From Cristatella mucedo (Eukaryota > Bryozoa > Phylactolaemata > Cristatellidae), in assembly GCA_009760855.2 (NCBI GenBank), contig WPIO01000096.1:781001-845000 (forward strand): a DNA stretch of 64,000 nt, given 5' to 3'. The position numbers and the translations under genes were made by a program. Below the pieces are notes generated by a model. The model was not told the DNA's origin. It did not search any database and saw only the letters and a list, made by a program, of their open reading frames with translations. The stretch's first letter is position 1; each line of letters opens with the position of its first letter. This document shows positions 1-11,436 of the stretch, piece by piece.

Positions 1-49
1 CGGACGCTACCACTCGCAGGAGCTGTCCGTCGTCTGCGACTCAGGAAAG
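1..49 (+). CDS. Possible 3' end of an exon, cut by the window edge
   Basis: The first 49 bases are open in more than one frame and end at a good splice donor (AAAG followed by GTGAGC). One frame reads GRYHSQELSVVCDSGK up to the donor. A possible acceptor (CCTTGCAG) lies 61 bases downstream at 103-110. If the intron is that short it resembles the tiny introns of the gene at 21,857. Joined in that frame, the next exon stops after about eight codons. Another frame would continue as an open stretch to about 420. I recognise no family and cannot fix the frame. Confidence 0.3.
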
Positions 50-1261
50 GTGAGCTCCGATTGGCTCACCACGGAGTCCGTTGGCTAGCTTCTTGGCTAA
101 CGCCTTGCAGCAGGAACTATGCACTCCGATTCTCTGATCATGGGAGGCTGGCCTATTGCAAGGACGCGACAGTAGTTAGGCGACGACGCTGCCTTAGGCT
201 ATGGTGCACACTCTCACATAATGATAGCTGCAGCGTCATGCCCGTCATGCGCCATGCACCGAATCATGCCCAGGCAAGCACTCCAAGTAGACGTTTAAAA
301 AAGACGCGCTCACTTGAGCGCTATAGAAAATCACATCGCATGCCTCCTCACCACGTCACGATCTGGACAGTCTTGTCGCTCGCTGGTGTGCATCTCTGCA
401 TCTTTCTGAATGACGTCAAATAAGGAGATGCAGCGATGTCAGTCGATGGCGAGCTCCGCATTACAGAGGCCTAACGTGACTGAAAACACGGTCAATAGCA
501 ATATAATAAGGTGGACACTCAATCAGCGTCAGGAGAACGGCTGGTAAAGGAAGATGGAGGGCCGGAGAAGGTCGGATACAAAAACAATTCCGATATTTAA
601 GCCTGAGCCAGAGAGAGCAGTGGTTTTACATAGCGTTTGCGATGTCTGCGATAGACAAGCCTGCCTTACGTGTTTCGCTAGGACCGCAAGCGTCTTCTTT
701 CGCAGATAAGGAAAGAGGGGGCCTGAAAGGACTGAGCTACCAAAGGCTAGCCGCCAGGCTTTAACGAGTGCATGGACCGTCTTGACTGCAACCCTTATGT
801 TAAAGAGCCTAGATGTTTGCAATTTTACGTAGGTGAGAATCGACCTTGAATCGACCTTGGAGCTGGCTCCTCGCTCACGGATGGAGAATTCATTTAGGAA
901 GGAAAGAATGCCCAGATCACGTGTACAAAGGTGAAGCCGCGGTATCGTATGAGCTAGTAATGAGTGGGGATGCTTGCCATGTGATGATGCTGGCAATGAG
1001 CTGGTCGAGATGATTTGCATAGTTAGGTTTTCTGGTTTCTGGGTAACACTGGTGGCACTTAGCATCGAATATAGGAGCTTAATTCGAAAGTCATCGCAGC
1101 CCTCCTTCTTCCGGCTGATGTCAGGAAAATGCAAGGTGCATGCAATATCAACATCCGCAATGAAATCAAAACCACAAATATATAATACAACGACCATAAA
1201 GCTACTACATAGCCATTGCATAGCTATTGCGTAGCTATTATAGAGCGACCGATTGCATTCA

Positions 1262-1500
1262 GGAACAACGTTTGTGCAGTTGACCACAGGCATTCGCATA
1301 TCTATTTCTCGTGCGTGCGTCACTTCCCCCTGTAACTCGACAAAGCCACGAAGACATTCGGGTGTCACCCTGAAGAGCTGTCTGCAGCTCACGCGGTGAA
1401 CACTGCTGTATTTGTGCATACGGCTGTTGACAGACCGTTTCGTTCAACGCAACGACTAAAAAGTGAGAACCCTGAGTCGTGGAGGCAGTCAATGAGGTCG
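1262..1500 (-). mobile_element. 3' tail of a degraded non-LTR retrotransposon
   Basis: The stretch with TGTAACTCGACAAAGCCAC and the following 170 bases matches, in the same orientation, tails at 5,985, 24,240 and 53,607, and in reverse the end of the coding fragment at 28,198-28,592. It is the 3' untranslated end of a LINE, inserted before the segmental duplication because the same tail sits at the corresponding place in copy B (24,182-24,425). Confidence 0.45.
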
Positions 1501-2449
1501 CACATTTGTCGGAGTGTTGAACCCGTGGTAAAAAGTTAGGGTAAATTCGGTGACAAGAGCGAAGAAATCGCCATGTCTCGAGTGTATGATGGCATCTGTG
1601 GGTCTCATAAGTCTAGAGCCCTTCAGCGCAAAAACCTTTGCCACCATTGTCCGCATGACGGAAATGCACGTAGTCAATGCATTTTCGCCAACGAAAACCC
1701 GATGGCGTGGTGAGGCTGAACAGGATAAGCTGCTCTGTATGATGGAGCTATTCCACGGAATGATTCCAGAATTTCCAGGATTTCCAGGATTCCTGGTACA
1801 GATGTTCACTTTAGTACAATTTAAATAGTTATTCAGTCAGACAGTACCAGCATGATCTTGCTAACTTAATCGCTTCACATGGTGGATGAGTGAAATCTAG
1901 ATAGCCACAGGATATATTTTTTTGTCGCCGTCACTCTGTAGCAGTAACACCTTTCCCCTCGCTCCGCCTTACACAGGAGCTCGCTGAAGCCAGTATATAT
2001 TTTCTAAAATACGTGCACGCACGTCTTGATTGGTTATCTCTCGACATTAATAGATGTTTGCTCTATAAAGCACCGAACTGCGCCTTTATCCACTCTCTTT
2101 CATCGTTTTAATACTTTCCCTTTTAAATTCGGCTGAGCCACGATCGCTGGTAACGACATTGATGGTTGTGAAGCAATATCTGTGAATTCATCAGAAGGGC
2201 ATTCGCACGATAACTTTTCTCGCGATATATTTGGTGTCAGAATCGAGGCGTCATCTGGTGGGTAATACACTAATTGACTTCCAGCTGCCCTTATACGCAG
2301 TCTAACCACTGAGCTACCATCTGATTCAAAGAGAAGTAGTTAGTTTTCTAAATTAAAAAGGGAGTCTGATTACTCTTGAGCCACGAGTTTCCTTTAGTCC
2401 CCCTGTCAAGAATGAAAAAAGGTCACCGAGTATTATGAATTGCTTTTAG

Positions 2450-2695
2450 TCGTATCGCCCAGCTCAGCGACGAGCACCAAGAAAGGCACGACGTCTGGTT
2501 TTACGGATACCCCGGTGACGAGTCTTCGCCAATCAGCCACAGCCAGCAGCGTCAGCTTGAAAGCAGCTAACGATGATTCAACGAATACTTCCGCCGCGAG
2601 TCTTTCTCTATCGCATACTACCACGAGCACCTTCGTAAATGCTGGAATGGACGAGTCAACGACCTTCACCTCAAGTTCAGATCAATCGGCTACTA
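2450..2695 (+). CDS. Ser/Thr-rich mucin-like exon A1
   Basis: The exon is 246 nt (82 codons) between a TTTTAG acceptor and a CTA|GTAAGT donor, and it is in phase 1 at both ends. The translated frame is open and dominated by Ser, Thr and Ala, with TSTKKGTT, TNTSAASLSLS and STTFTSSS runs, as in heavily O-glycosylated extracellular stalks. The copy B exon at 25,431-25,676 has the same length, splice sites and frame, with about twenty substitutions and no indel, which supports it as real. It should be spliced to 2,769. I infer that it belongs to a secreted tectonin-lectin gene. No enzymatic motif is visible. Confidence 0.55.
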
Positions 2696-2768
2696 GTAAG
2701 TATCGATACTAGCACTAGTAAGTACTAACAGCAACGATCAGCTATTAGTGACAGCAACGCTATTTTAG

Positions 2769-2963
2769 GTACTGACGACTCAAATAATTCCATTGGAAAG
2801 AGTTGGTCTAAATCGGCCAGCAGCAGCACTAGCAGCAGCACTAGCATTAGTATAGACAATGGCAGCAGCAGCGGCGGCGTTTTCGGATCGTCAGAGGAAT
2901 CGACGAGACTCGTACCGAGTTACTCTCAACTTGCAACTGCTGGCAGTGATGGAAAAAACGCAG
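2769..2963 (+). pseudogene. Ser-rich exon A2 with its splice donor destroyed
   Basis: This is the homologue of exons at 25,750 and 27,953. It starts after a CTATTTTAG acceptor in phase 1 with GTDDSNNS, is rich in Ser, and ends NATAGSDGKNA-like before CGCAG. The frame is open for 65 codons. In both copy B exons the next bases are GTACTC, a usable donor. Here they are ATAACACACA, the start of a CA/TA microsatellite. Loss of the donor GT, with the broken lectin exon at 15,898, suggests copy A no longer makes the full protein. Confidence 0.5.
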
Positions 2964-2966
2964 ATA

Positions 2967-3047
<81 letters not shown>

Positions 3048-3049
3048 AT
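2964..3049. repeat. (CA)n(TA)n microsatellite
   Basis: A short run of CA is followed by a long TA run to about 3,035 and then imperfect TA. It directly abuts the former splice donor of exon A2 and separates it from flank that is still recognisable in copy B (ATTTTGCGCAT, near 3,070). Confidence 0.95.
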
Positions 3050-3119
3050 ACATTCGTATGCGACATTGGAATTTTGCGCATTAGCAGCAGCTTGAAAAGA
3101 CCATAGTTTGGTACGTGCA

Positions 3120-3277
3120 CTTCAAAGAGAATTAGTTAGTTTTCTAAATTAAAAAGGAAGACTGATTACTCTAGAGCCACGAGTTTCCTTTAGTCCCCCT
3201 ATCCAGAATGAACAAAGGTCACCGAGTATTATGAATTGCTTTTAGTCGTATCGCCCAGCTCAGCGACGAGCACCAAG
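3120..3277 (+). repeat. Local duplication of the 5' part of exon A1 and its intron flank
   Basis: The interval repeats 2,326-2,483 at high identity, including the acceptor and the first 32 bases of exon A1 (TCGTATCGCCCAGC onward). At 3,278 the match stops and a pogo-like transposon fragment begins, so the duplicate exon is truncated and cannot be a full exon. Confidence 0.85.
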
Positions 3278-3282
3278 TTGTA

Positions 3283-3570
3283 GTTGACCATCGCCACTTC
3301 GCGCTTCGACTTTCTGGGCTTCACCCTACCACGTTTATCAGATACTCAGTAAATCATTATATAATCATGCATGTCAATCATAATAATACAATCGTTGAAA
3401 AGTTAATCGAGATAGTAAAAATGATGCGATGCGTGCTCGGTTGCCTGAGTCAATAAATGAATAACACCCCCGTATTACAATTAAAATTAAAATTACTGGA
3501 CGTATGAATTGTAAGCCTATGTATTTTGAGCACCCCCCCCCGCCGCAAATCCTTCAACGCTAGGTGCAGC
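3283..3570 (+). mobile_element. Truncated pogo-like DNA transposon fragment
   Basis: The sequence from CATCGCCACTTCGCGC through GCAAATCCTTCAACGC follows, with substitutions and indels, the left part of the element at 39,475-40,118. The outermost terminal inverted repeat bases and the right half are missing. Confidence 0.6.
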
Positions 3571-5984
3571 CGCTCGAACACCCCTTGTGTGGGCAAGAAC
3601 TTTTTTTTTAAATCGGGCGTATTCATTTTAAGTATGCATAACATAAAAGCCATTAACTTTTAGCTATTGATTCTTTTATAGTTTTAAAACGACAGATTAG
3701 AGATTTAGTTGTACGGTCTTGCTACGCAAATAACATTTTACTATTATTAACTCTTTCTCGAAAGAAATAATAATAATAATACACTTGATAAAGCACCCTC
3801 GGAGAGCTCAATCTCTCTCTTGGCGCTTTGGATTTGCTGCAAAAGAAACACGATCGAATGGTCATTGCAGATTTTCCTGAATTGACGACCTTTAAACAGA
3901 AGCTTACAAGGCAACTGTTTTCTTCTCACTGCATTTATTCAATTCGCTTAATTAATCCTTTTGGTGATTCTGTGTGATGGTTTAATAAACAATGACAGTG
4001 CTTCCTTTTTACGTATCGGTGAATTTTCAACGAAAGCCTCCGAGAATGCGAGAGGATTAAAATAGAAATAAGCTAATAATAATATATTAGTATAAGAAAT
4101 AATAATAATAAAAATTAATAATAAAATAATAGTTAATAAAAATACTAAATAATAATAAGAAGAAATAAGAAATAAGATTTTGGGGCAATTTCATTGCAAG
4201 GTAGTGGCTGTATCCATTGTCTTCCACTGCACTTCGCTCCACTTATCGTCTGCTCGTACAGCTGCACTTTCGACGATAGCGCCATAGATATGCTGCTCCC
4301 TTTTTTTCACATCCAGCCAGAATGGCGAAGGCGTGTCCTGTATGAAAGCAGCGTCTAGTGCCGCTTGGCTGCAATGCAATTTTGAAGATCTGGTAAAACC
4401 TTGAGATTAGCGACCGGCGATGGGCTGGATATCTTGAATTGGCAGAACATACTTTGCATCTAGGCTTTAGAGTTTTAGTGGCAACCTCCCGCTGTAGTCT
4501 TCAGCTAGTTCAGTATCGGTCACCTTTACTAGCTAATTTAGTCTCTAGTCCTGTACACACTTGTCGCAGATAAGGGCTACGAGTTTGAGTCTCTAACTAC
4601 TCAATATCTTTCAGACAAAAGGCTTCCTCACTCACCACTTTCCTCTTCTGCCTCTCGAAGGTGGAGCAGCTGAAACATGCAACATTCTCCGCTATCTGTT
4701 CCATCTGTTCTGCCATCGATTCTGGGCTGCCTATCCTATCAGTCTTTATTTCCCACTTGATTTTCGAAGGTAAGTGATCGGAGCAGGCTACACAATTGCT
4801 AAAGGGTATAGGATTTCTATTGGCCACCGGTGGAACAAAAGGCATGGCACAGTATAGGCCTCATGCCGTAATGTCTCAGAGCTCCTGCCACGAGCTGTCT
4901 ATGCCGATGCACCACCGAAAACCATCTCCCGAACGACGTCACGCTATCCCTGACTTTTGAGAAGTCACTTAGAAAGAGCCCAAACTCTCGCCTCACTTCC
5001 TGGCAGCATTCTCTTCACTTGTCTAAATATGCGTTAATACGCCAATACGTGCCGCAGTTTTGCATCCCCATTACTGTCCAGTTGACTTACTTTCCAGCAA
5101 ATAGAAAGTGAGCTAAAAACAGTATGGCAGTCTCTAGCGCCACGATAACACGCTGTGCAAGCCTCGACAGTTGTGCTTGCGGCTCGGATGTGGATTATAT
5201 ATGTGGTAATCCCTAGCAGGTGGATGTTCAAGCTGGAGTGACACTTGAACGTGGGTGCTCAAGCTTGAGCGACCATTCTTGCGTAAAAGTCGGTGTGCAA
5301 CGAATTCGCCAGTTTCTTCAGCCAAATCTGTGCGACAACTTTCGTGAGCTGGAGTTTACTGGAAATGTGAAGCGTACGGAAAGCAGATTGTTAGATACTG
5401 GCACAGTTAAACCAGTGAAAGGCAGAAGAAGCAGCGAAGTAGTTGCATCTGTAGTTTCACACGTTTTGAATGAGTGGTTTTTCAGCCAGTGCCATTGTCA
5501 GAGGTCATTTCTCGCGGTCACTTCTGCACGTACTTCAGCCACCTTAAGTTTCTCCCAGAATGCTTTGGAATATCCAGCAGAATTTAGAAGCTTTGAGTTG
5601 TCTCCGCGTTCACTGATAGGTTCTATTGTTAATCTCAAGTTGGTAACCGATCATAGAGGTAATTGACGCCCAGCTTTCGGGTGACGTATATACTATTTAT
5701 CTCACGCCCACCGTCGAATTATTTTAGGCTCTATCCATTTTCTTCTCTTTCATTTTACGCTCGCTGTGTCGCTTTCTTTCGCCATTTTGCTTTCTCTTGC
5801 AGCAGCCGCTGACTAACCATTTGATTGCTCGCCCATCTTAGAAGTAGGCCCCGTACTGGTCAGCCTCGCTCAGACCCCCCATGCCCCCCCACGAGCTCCC
5901 GCCTTGTCACGGCAATTAAAAGACAATCTCACTGTTGACTAGACTAGGCGGATGTTCTCACTATGTAATCTAATGTAATTTATC

Positions 5985-6128
5985 TCCGTCTGTAACTCCA
6001 CAAAGCCACAAAGGCCATGTGGCTGTTACGCAGGAGAGTTTTGTATAGAGCACTCACAGCCTAAGCAGCTTTCGGTACGCATTCGGTAGCCAACAGACTT
6101 CGTCTCACACAACAAAGAGAAAGTGGGA
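5985..6128 (-). mobile_element. LINE 3' tail fragment
   Basis: Reverse-strand match to 28,440-28,590: GTAACTCCACAAAGCCAC, CTCCTGCGTAAC (as its complement) and the block containing AGACTTCGTCTCACACAA. It lies immediately next to another LINE fragment that starts at about 6,130. Confidence 0.5.
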
Positions 6129-6129
6129 A

Positions 6130-7175
6130 GAATGCAGTTGATAAAGCGCCCTCAGAGAACTCAATCTCTTTCTAGGTGCTTTACATTTCCTGCAAAGGGA
6201 AACGCGATTGAATGGTGAGTGGTATCATGCTTGATAAACAACATGAATAACATGGTTAGGGGTCACATGCACAGGGTCAGAATGCAAATGTGGTTAGTGG
6301 CAGCATGCACAGTATCAGCACGCATGAGCACATGAAGGACGAATCACAAGGACCCACTAAATGCTGTCCTAAATAGGTGTGTTTTTAAGTTCCTTTTAAA
6401 TGTGGTCAGGTCAGGGGATGTTCTGACGCACGTCGGGAGGGAGTTCCAGGCTTTGGGAGCAAACAAACTAGATGCACGGTCTCCAAAGAATTCGTGGTTT
6501 ATACGAGGTATTGATAAACTGTTGGATTCCGAAAAGTAGGTGGTACGATGCTTTGCCTGGTGGGGGAGTAGATCTGACTGATCGGCTGGAGCCAAAAAAT
6601 TAAGTGACCTAAAAGTGAGCGACAAAACCTTGAAGTCGATCCGTTGCTTGACTGGTAGCCAGTGCAGCTCGGCGAGAAGTGGTGTGATTTGGCAACTGCG
6701 ACGCTCACGACAGACAAGCCTAGCTGTGGAGATTAGCACCGGCTGTTGCACTGGCCTACCGGCATGATTGCACATGCCGGTAGGTCAGCAAGCAGTGAGA
6801 TACAGAAGTCAAGACGGGATGTCGCAAATGAATGGACCAACTTAGACGTGGTATCCTTATCTAAACAAGCCCGAATTTCAACAATGTTATGTAGCTGAAA
6901 GTAGGCAGATTTGGCTGTGAAGCTGATGCGGTCGTCTAACGAGAGGTCACTTTGGTACATGACACCTAGATGTCGAAGTGATTTAACGGGAGATATGCTG
7001 GCAGAGCCAATTTTGAGCGTCAGCCTTTCCAATTTCAGAATCACACTTGGTTTTCCCATAGATACTAAGTTAGTTTATTCATCGTTTAGTTTTAGAAAAT
7101 GTACTGCCATCCATGTGCAGATGTCATCAATACATGCAGCAAGTGAGTTGAGAGAATTCGAGGTGCTCGAAGGCT
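6130..7175 (-). mobile_element. 5'-truncated CR1/L2-like retrotransposon, C-terminal reverse transcriptase region
   Basis: Two overlapping open stretches (7,059-6,733 and 6,775-6,344) encode the same C-terminal protein as the better copy at 59,668-60,625. Recognisable blocks are LGVMYQSDLSLDDRI, CLDKDTTSKLVHSFATSRLDFC, ITPLLAELHWLPVKQRIDFK, AWNSLPTCVRTSPDLTTFK and HLFRTAFSGSL. The frames are broken at about 6,733-6,785, where a 12-bp inverted repeat with a 6-base loop has been created. The 3' tail at 6,130-6,200 has the family hairpin (AAGCGCC and GGGCGCTT arms). Confidence 0.85.
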
Positions 7176-7316
7176 GGGAGGCATCAAAGCAAATAGTGAG
7201 TAGCCTGGAAGTAGCAGCTCAGGACGGCTGGAAAAAATGCGCCACAGTCGACAGCAGGAGAGTAGTTATTGTTTTGTAAGAATTGTGAAAGCAAGTTCCA
7301 CAGAAGTCTAGGATGC

Positions 7317-7463
7317 CTAGCTGGTTTGTCCAGTGGTTAAGGTGCTCGCCCCGACCAAGGTCTTGCTGAGGTCGTGGGCTCGAGCCCTGAGGCATATGCG
7401 AAGCACCTGAACAGAGATTAAGTTCTCTTAAGGCACTATACAAATGAATTATATATATGTATG

Positions 7464-7468
<5 letters not shown>
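7317..7468 (+). mobile_element. tRNA-derived SINE, family b
   Basis: The 5' part is tRNA-like, with a box A-like TTTGTCCAGTGGTTAAGG and a box B-like GGGCTCGAGCCC. The 3' part (ACAGAGATTAAGTTCTCTTAAGGCACTATAC) resembles the 3' end of the CR1-like LINEs in this window. The element ends in a TA-rich tract. Other copies lie at 37,734, 41,567, 26,808 (decayed) and 23,988 (partial). Confidence 0.75.
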
Positions 7469-7524
<56 letters not shown>

Positions 7525-7526
7525 CC
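7453..7526. repeat. (TA)n/(CA)n microsatellite
   Basis: Two TA runs are separated by a CACACACA block. The tract joins the SINE b tail to the LINE fragment on its right. Confidence 0.9.
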
Positions 7527-7529
7527 TGA

Positions 7530-8840
7530 AGAGCTAAAGCTTCTGTCACCACCGGTCTTTAAGCGGAGGAATAGAACCGCTAATTTATTGTCCGTACAGG
7601 ACCTGATGGCACGAGGAGGCTGAAACTGGTGCAGCAGTTCAGCTAGGTATTGAGGAGCCAAGCCGTAGCGGGCCTTGTGGGTTAGTGTAAAATCTTTGCT
7701 CTGTATCCTTTGATCAAACTGCAGCCAACCCAGCTCTTTTAGCAAGGGAGACACTTGGTCGAATCTCTGGGACTTGAAGACTAGCTTTGCAGCCATATTC
7801 GTAGCGATTTGCAGTGGCCGAGCTGTTTTTTGGTAGACCAGCCAAAAGGGAATTACAATAATTACGCCGAGGCAGAACTAAGGAATTATGTAAATTCTTT
7901 GCAAGCCACTGAGGAGGAACTAATCTTAGATAAGGATCTAATCTTAGATAGGGATCGGGCGTGATGGTTATCTGTAGAGACAGTCTTCTGAATGAAGCTT
8001 TTAAAATTTAGGCAGCTTTCGAAAACGACACCTAAAGTTCGAGCACGTGGTGGTGGTTGCACAACAGAATAACCTATTAGAAGAGCAAAGCCTTCTAATC
8101 CAGCCACACGCTTTATGAGCAGCAGTTTGGTTTTGTCGTCATTTAATTTCGAGATATTTGCCCACATCCAGGATCGAATTTCGGCAAGACAAGCATTCAG
8201 TTCATCAGTTGCTGCAGCAGATTCCAACGGTTTGAACGACAAACACAGCTCAGTATTGTCAGCATAAAATTGATATCCTATTCGATGGGTCTTAATCACT
8301 TTTCTCAGAAGTTGAGTATAAATAGAGAACAGCAAGGGACCGAGGACGTACCCTTGACTGACTCCAAAGGTGAAAGTTCTCCTGGGTGACACCTGACCCC
8401 CCACACGACAAAGATTGAACAAAATTAGACAAGTAGGATTTAAACCACGCCCAGTATTTTGTCTGCCAGACCGATCGTTGTTCTCAATAATTCAAGTAGA
8501 ACATCGTGATCAATGGTGTCGACGGCAGCTGATAGATAGGGCAGTAGCATTCCCGTCATCATTGCCGCATAAAATGTCATTGTTAACAACGAGGGGAACA
8601 GTTTCAGTTTAGTGCTGCTTCTTGAACCCTGGTTGAAATGTTTCCGACATTTCATTATTTTCAATATGTGCAACCAGCTGCTTAGCGACAATTTTTTCAA
8701 GAATCTTTGAAAAAAAAGAAAGAAGGGCTTTCAAGGAGCTCAGTATCTCAGTATCCAGGCTTTGTAAGTATCGGTCTAACGATTGCCGATTTGGTGGATT
8801 TAGGTAGGACCCCTTTTTCTAAAGAGGAAAATACATGGAT
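7530..8840 (-). mobile_element. Decayed LINE reverse transcriptase fragment, second CR1-like lineage
   Basis: On the minus strand, AAVDTIDHDVLLELL (near 8,500-8,540) corresponds to the AFDTIDH motif of CR1/L2 reverse transcriptases. GVSQGYVLGPLLFSIYT (near 8,310-8,370) is the GVPQGSVLGP block, and FYADNTELCLSF (near 8,230-8,270) is the active-site YADD block, here YADN. Downstream come EIRSWMWANISKLNDDKTKLL, ARTLGVVFESCLNF and LKELGWLQFDQRIQSK. Several frame breaks and the changed catalytic Asp mean it is inactive. It is distinct from the family at 6,130 and 59,668. Confidence 0.8.
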
Positions 8841-8939
8841 AACCACTCTCCCTACCGTCGAGTGTGCCTGACCGGTACTTCGCTGACCTTACAGATGGGC
8901 AAGCAATTAATTAGCTAGTCACCTGTTGCTACGCTCTAG

Positions 8940-9440
8940 CTACCACAGGCTCTATCTCTCTCTCTCTCTCTCCTCTTTGTCTAACTTTCCCTCTTACTTT
9001 CTTGCTATTATTTTCTCTCATGCTTTGTTTATCTCCTATATTTCTATATATCTCTCGCAGTCTTTTGAGTGCTACGCTAGAGTTTCCTTTTTACACACTC
9101 AAAAGTGTATTGGGTTTTGGTGATCAGTCAAAAGTCCTCTAGTTTATCTCAAGTTATGAAGGACACAAAGAAAAATAAATTGCTGAATAAAGTGTGTAGA
9201 GTGCCAAGTCCAAAGCATAGAATAAGCAAAGAAAGACAGCTGTAAACAAAGGAAAAATGTGCCTGTCAACAATAGAGACACTAAATATGAAAATTATCGT
9301 AACTAGTTTATGCAAAATCGCGTGGTCTTTAAGCTTGCTCGAAGTTGTTATTATTATGACCTTATTATTATTATAAGACATTATTACAGCATTTAAGACA
9401 CTTGATAATGGTCTCACCATAGCTCTCCAGAGTCAAATGT
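8940..9440. other. Intron-like region shared with copy B, no gene seen
   Basis: This corresponds to 29,375-29,960. A short CT run (8,953-8,972) is followed by flank such as CTTTCCCTCTTACTTTCTTGC and CGCGTGGTCTTTAAGCTTGC that is recognisable in both copies. In copy B the CT-rich part is much longer. Confidence 0.6.
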
Positions 9441-10313
9441 CCAGGCTCATGATTCCGCTTACTCATGTGGCCAATCGAAGCAGCTAAAATTATCATAGAT
9501 CTTTTTCAAGAAGTTGCTAATAGAAAGTTAAGCAAAATTTAAGACTTTGTGCCTGCTAGTAGTTCAATTCCATCTGCAGTAGCGAGCTCCGAAGTTTGGA
9601 ATATTCAACGTGTGTACGTAAGTGTGTGTGCGTAATGTACCATATGCATGCGTTTATGCATTATTTTATAATCGTCGGTGAATACATAAAATTGCGAAGA
9701 ATATGTGATTATTAAATTGGAAATTTGTATGAGGGCAACTTAAAACCAACGCGGATTTCAGTGCACTATGGTAGCCAACAAACTCTATCTCATGGACCAA
9801 ATCCCTACTAATTAAGGAGAGAAAGTCAGTTTGTCCTTCTGTCACGCGGCAAGATGGCGACCAGTACTTGCGGTGGCGGCGTGTAATAGGAGTTTTATTT
9901 TACAAGGACTCGGGGAAGCGAGTCCACAGGCAGTGAGCTCTAGTATAAAGGGAGAAGCATATTTGAGTCAGGACGGCAGTAGAGGAAGTGAATAGCATGC
10001 AATTCAAGTAGCAGAGCAGGCCGCCCGAAAACGATGTGGTGGAGTCGGCAGCAGAAGAGGTGTCTTAGCGTAACTATTGCGGAAGTGAGATCCGTAGCGA
10101 CCAACCTTCAAAACAAGTGTTTGCAACAAAATGGACTTGGACGAAATAAATTAACAGCTATTTTATTTTATTATTTTGAGAACCTATGGTTGGAGAAGGC
10201 TGAAACTGGTTCGTAAGTTCAGCTTGGAAGGAAGGAACCAAGCCATAGCATGCCTTGTGAGATTGAATAAGAATTTCATTGGAAAATCGTTAATAAATTG
10301 GGTGCCATTGAAG

Positions 10314-10317
<4 letters not shown>

Positions 10318-10395
<78 letters not shown>
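10318..10395. repeat. (CT)n microsatellite
   Basis: About 39 uninterrupted CT units. At the corresponding point of copy B (30,340-30,392) there is a shorter, interrupted TCTC tract. Confidence 0.98.
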
Positions 10396-10397
<2 letters not shown>

Positions 10398-11436
10398 CTT
10401 CCTCTACCTTTCTCTGACGTTATGGGTGTCTGAATGATCTGTTCAACAGATGAAAAATACAAGAGGACCCTAAAGATCTGTCTAACTAACATATGTCTAC
10501 CGTTTCTCCATTATTAACGCAAACATGATAAGAAAATCTGCTTTCCTAACCTCAATAATCAAATCATAATCAATAATCTATAATCAAATCAAATAATAAA
10601 AATAATCAAATAATCAAACCTGCTTTCCTAAGCAGCTCTGGCGCATTGATGGTGGGTTGTTCACAATACTCTAAGTCTCGAAACTTAGCACCGAGTGACA
10701 GTTAAAGTAATAGCATCTAAATGCGGAGTTTAAGAAAATATACAGTGCTGCAATGCGAACACAAGCATTGTCACACGTGCACATAATATATTCGCCATGC
10801 AATTGTCTAAAACATTCCGCCGTTTAGATATCGGAAAATCCTCTGGGAGAGAATCGCTGTAGGGCTTAGAGGACCGAAAAAGCCGCCTCCGACGGTTCTC
10901 CTAGTGGCGGCCGGGGTGGTGAAGCAGGCAGTCTCGCCTTCGTCAATGACGCCAAGTAATTTAACTCGTGCCGGATGAACAACCTGGGCCTGGACTGGAA
11001 ACCATCGTTGCCGAGGCATCGTGGAAAAGTGTGAGACTAACTCGGGAGGTGCCACCTGGTTCATGCTGCCAGCGCCCCCCCCCGGCCCTCACACGCACGC
11101 TCGGTAACTCCACCATCAGTCGCTGGTAGCCCGTGCGAAAACTCAAATGTGTTGGCAAAAGAAAAACTTTTCAACTGCTGCCAAAACATTTTGTTGAATA
11201 ACTTAGCATCTCACACGTCTGAACTCAAATTGCTGGCACTTGGATTGATGACCTTAAAGTTCGCACACTCAGCAATCTGATGCTGACTGCTGTTAAGCGA
11301 CACACACGTCTAGGGTGCTGCAAAAGATCTGCCTTCTCCCTGCTTAGTAGAGCTTTTGCCGGTCCCGCAACTATTGCAAGCTGACTTTAGTTTATTCTCT
11401 ACGAAAGGCACGTCTTGAAGAACTTTTCACATTCAG

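Noticed and set aside
529-1419. 296-codon minus-strand open frame
   Set aside because: No recognisable motif, part of it is LINE tail, and the corresponding region of copy B (about 23,280-24,350) is not open, so there is no sign of coding constraint.
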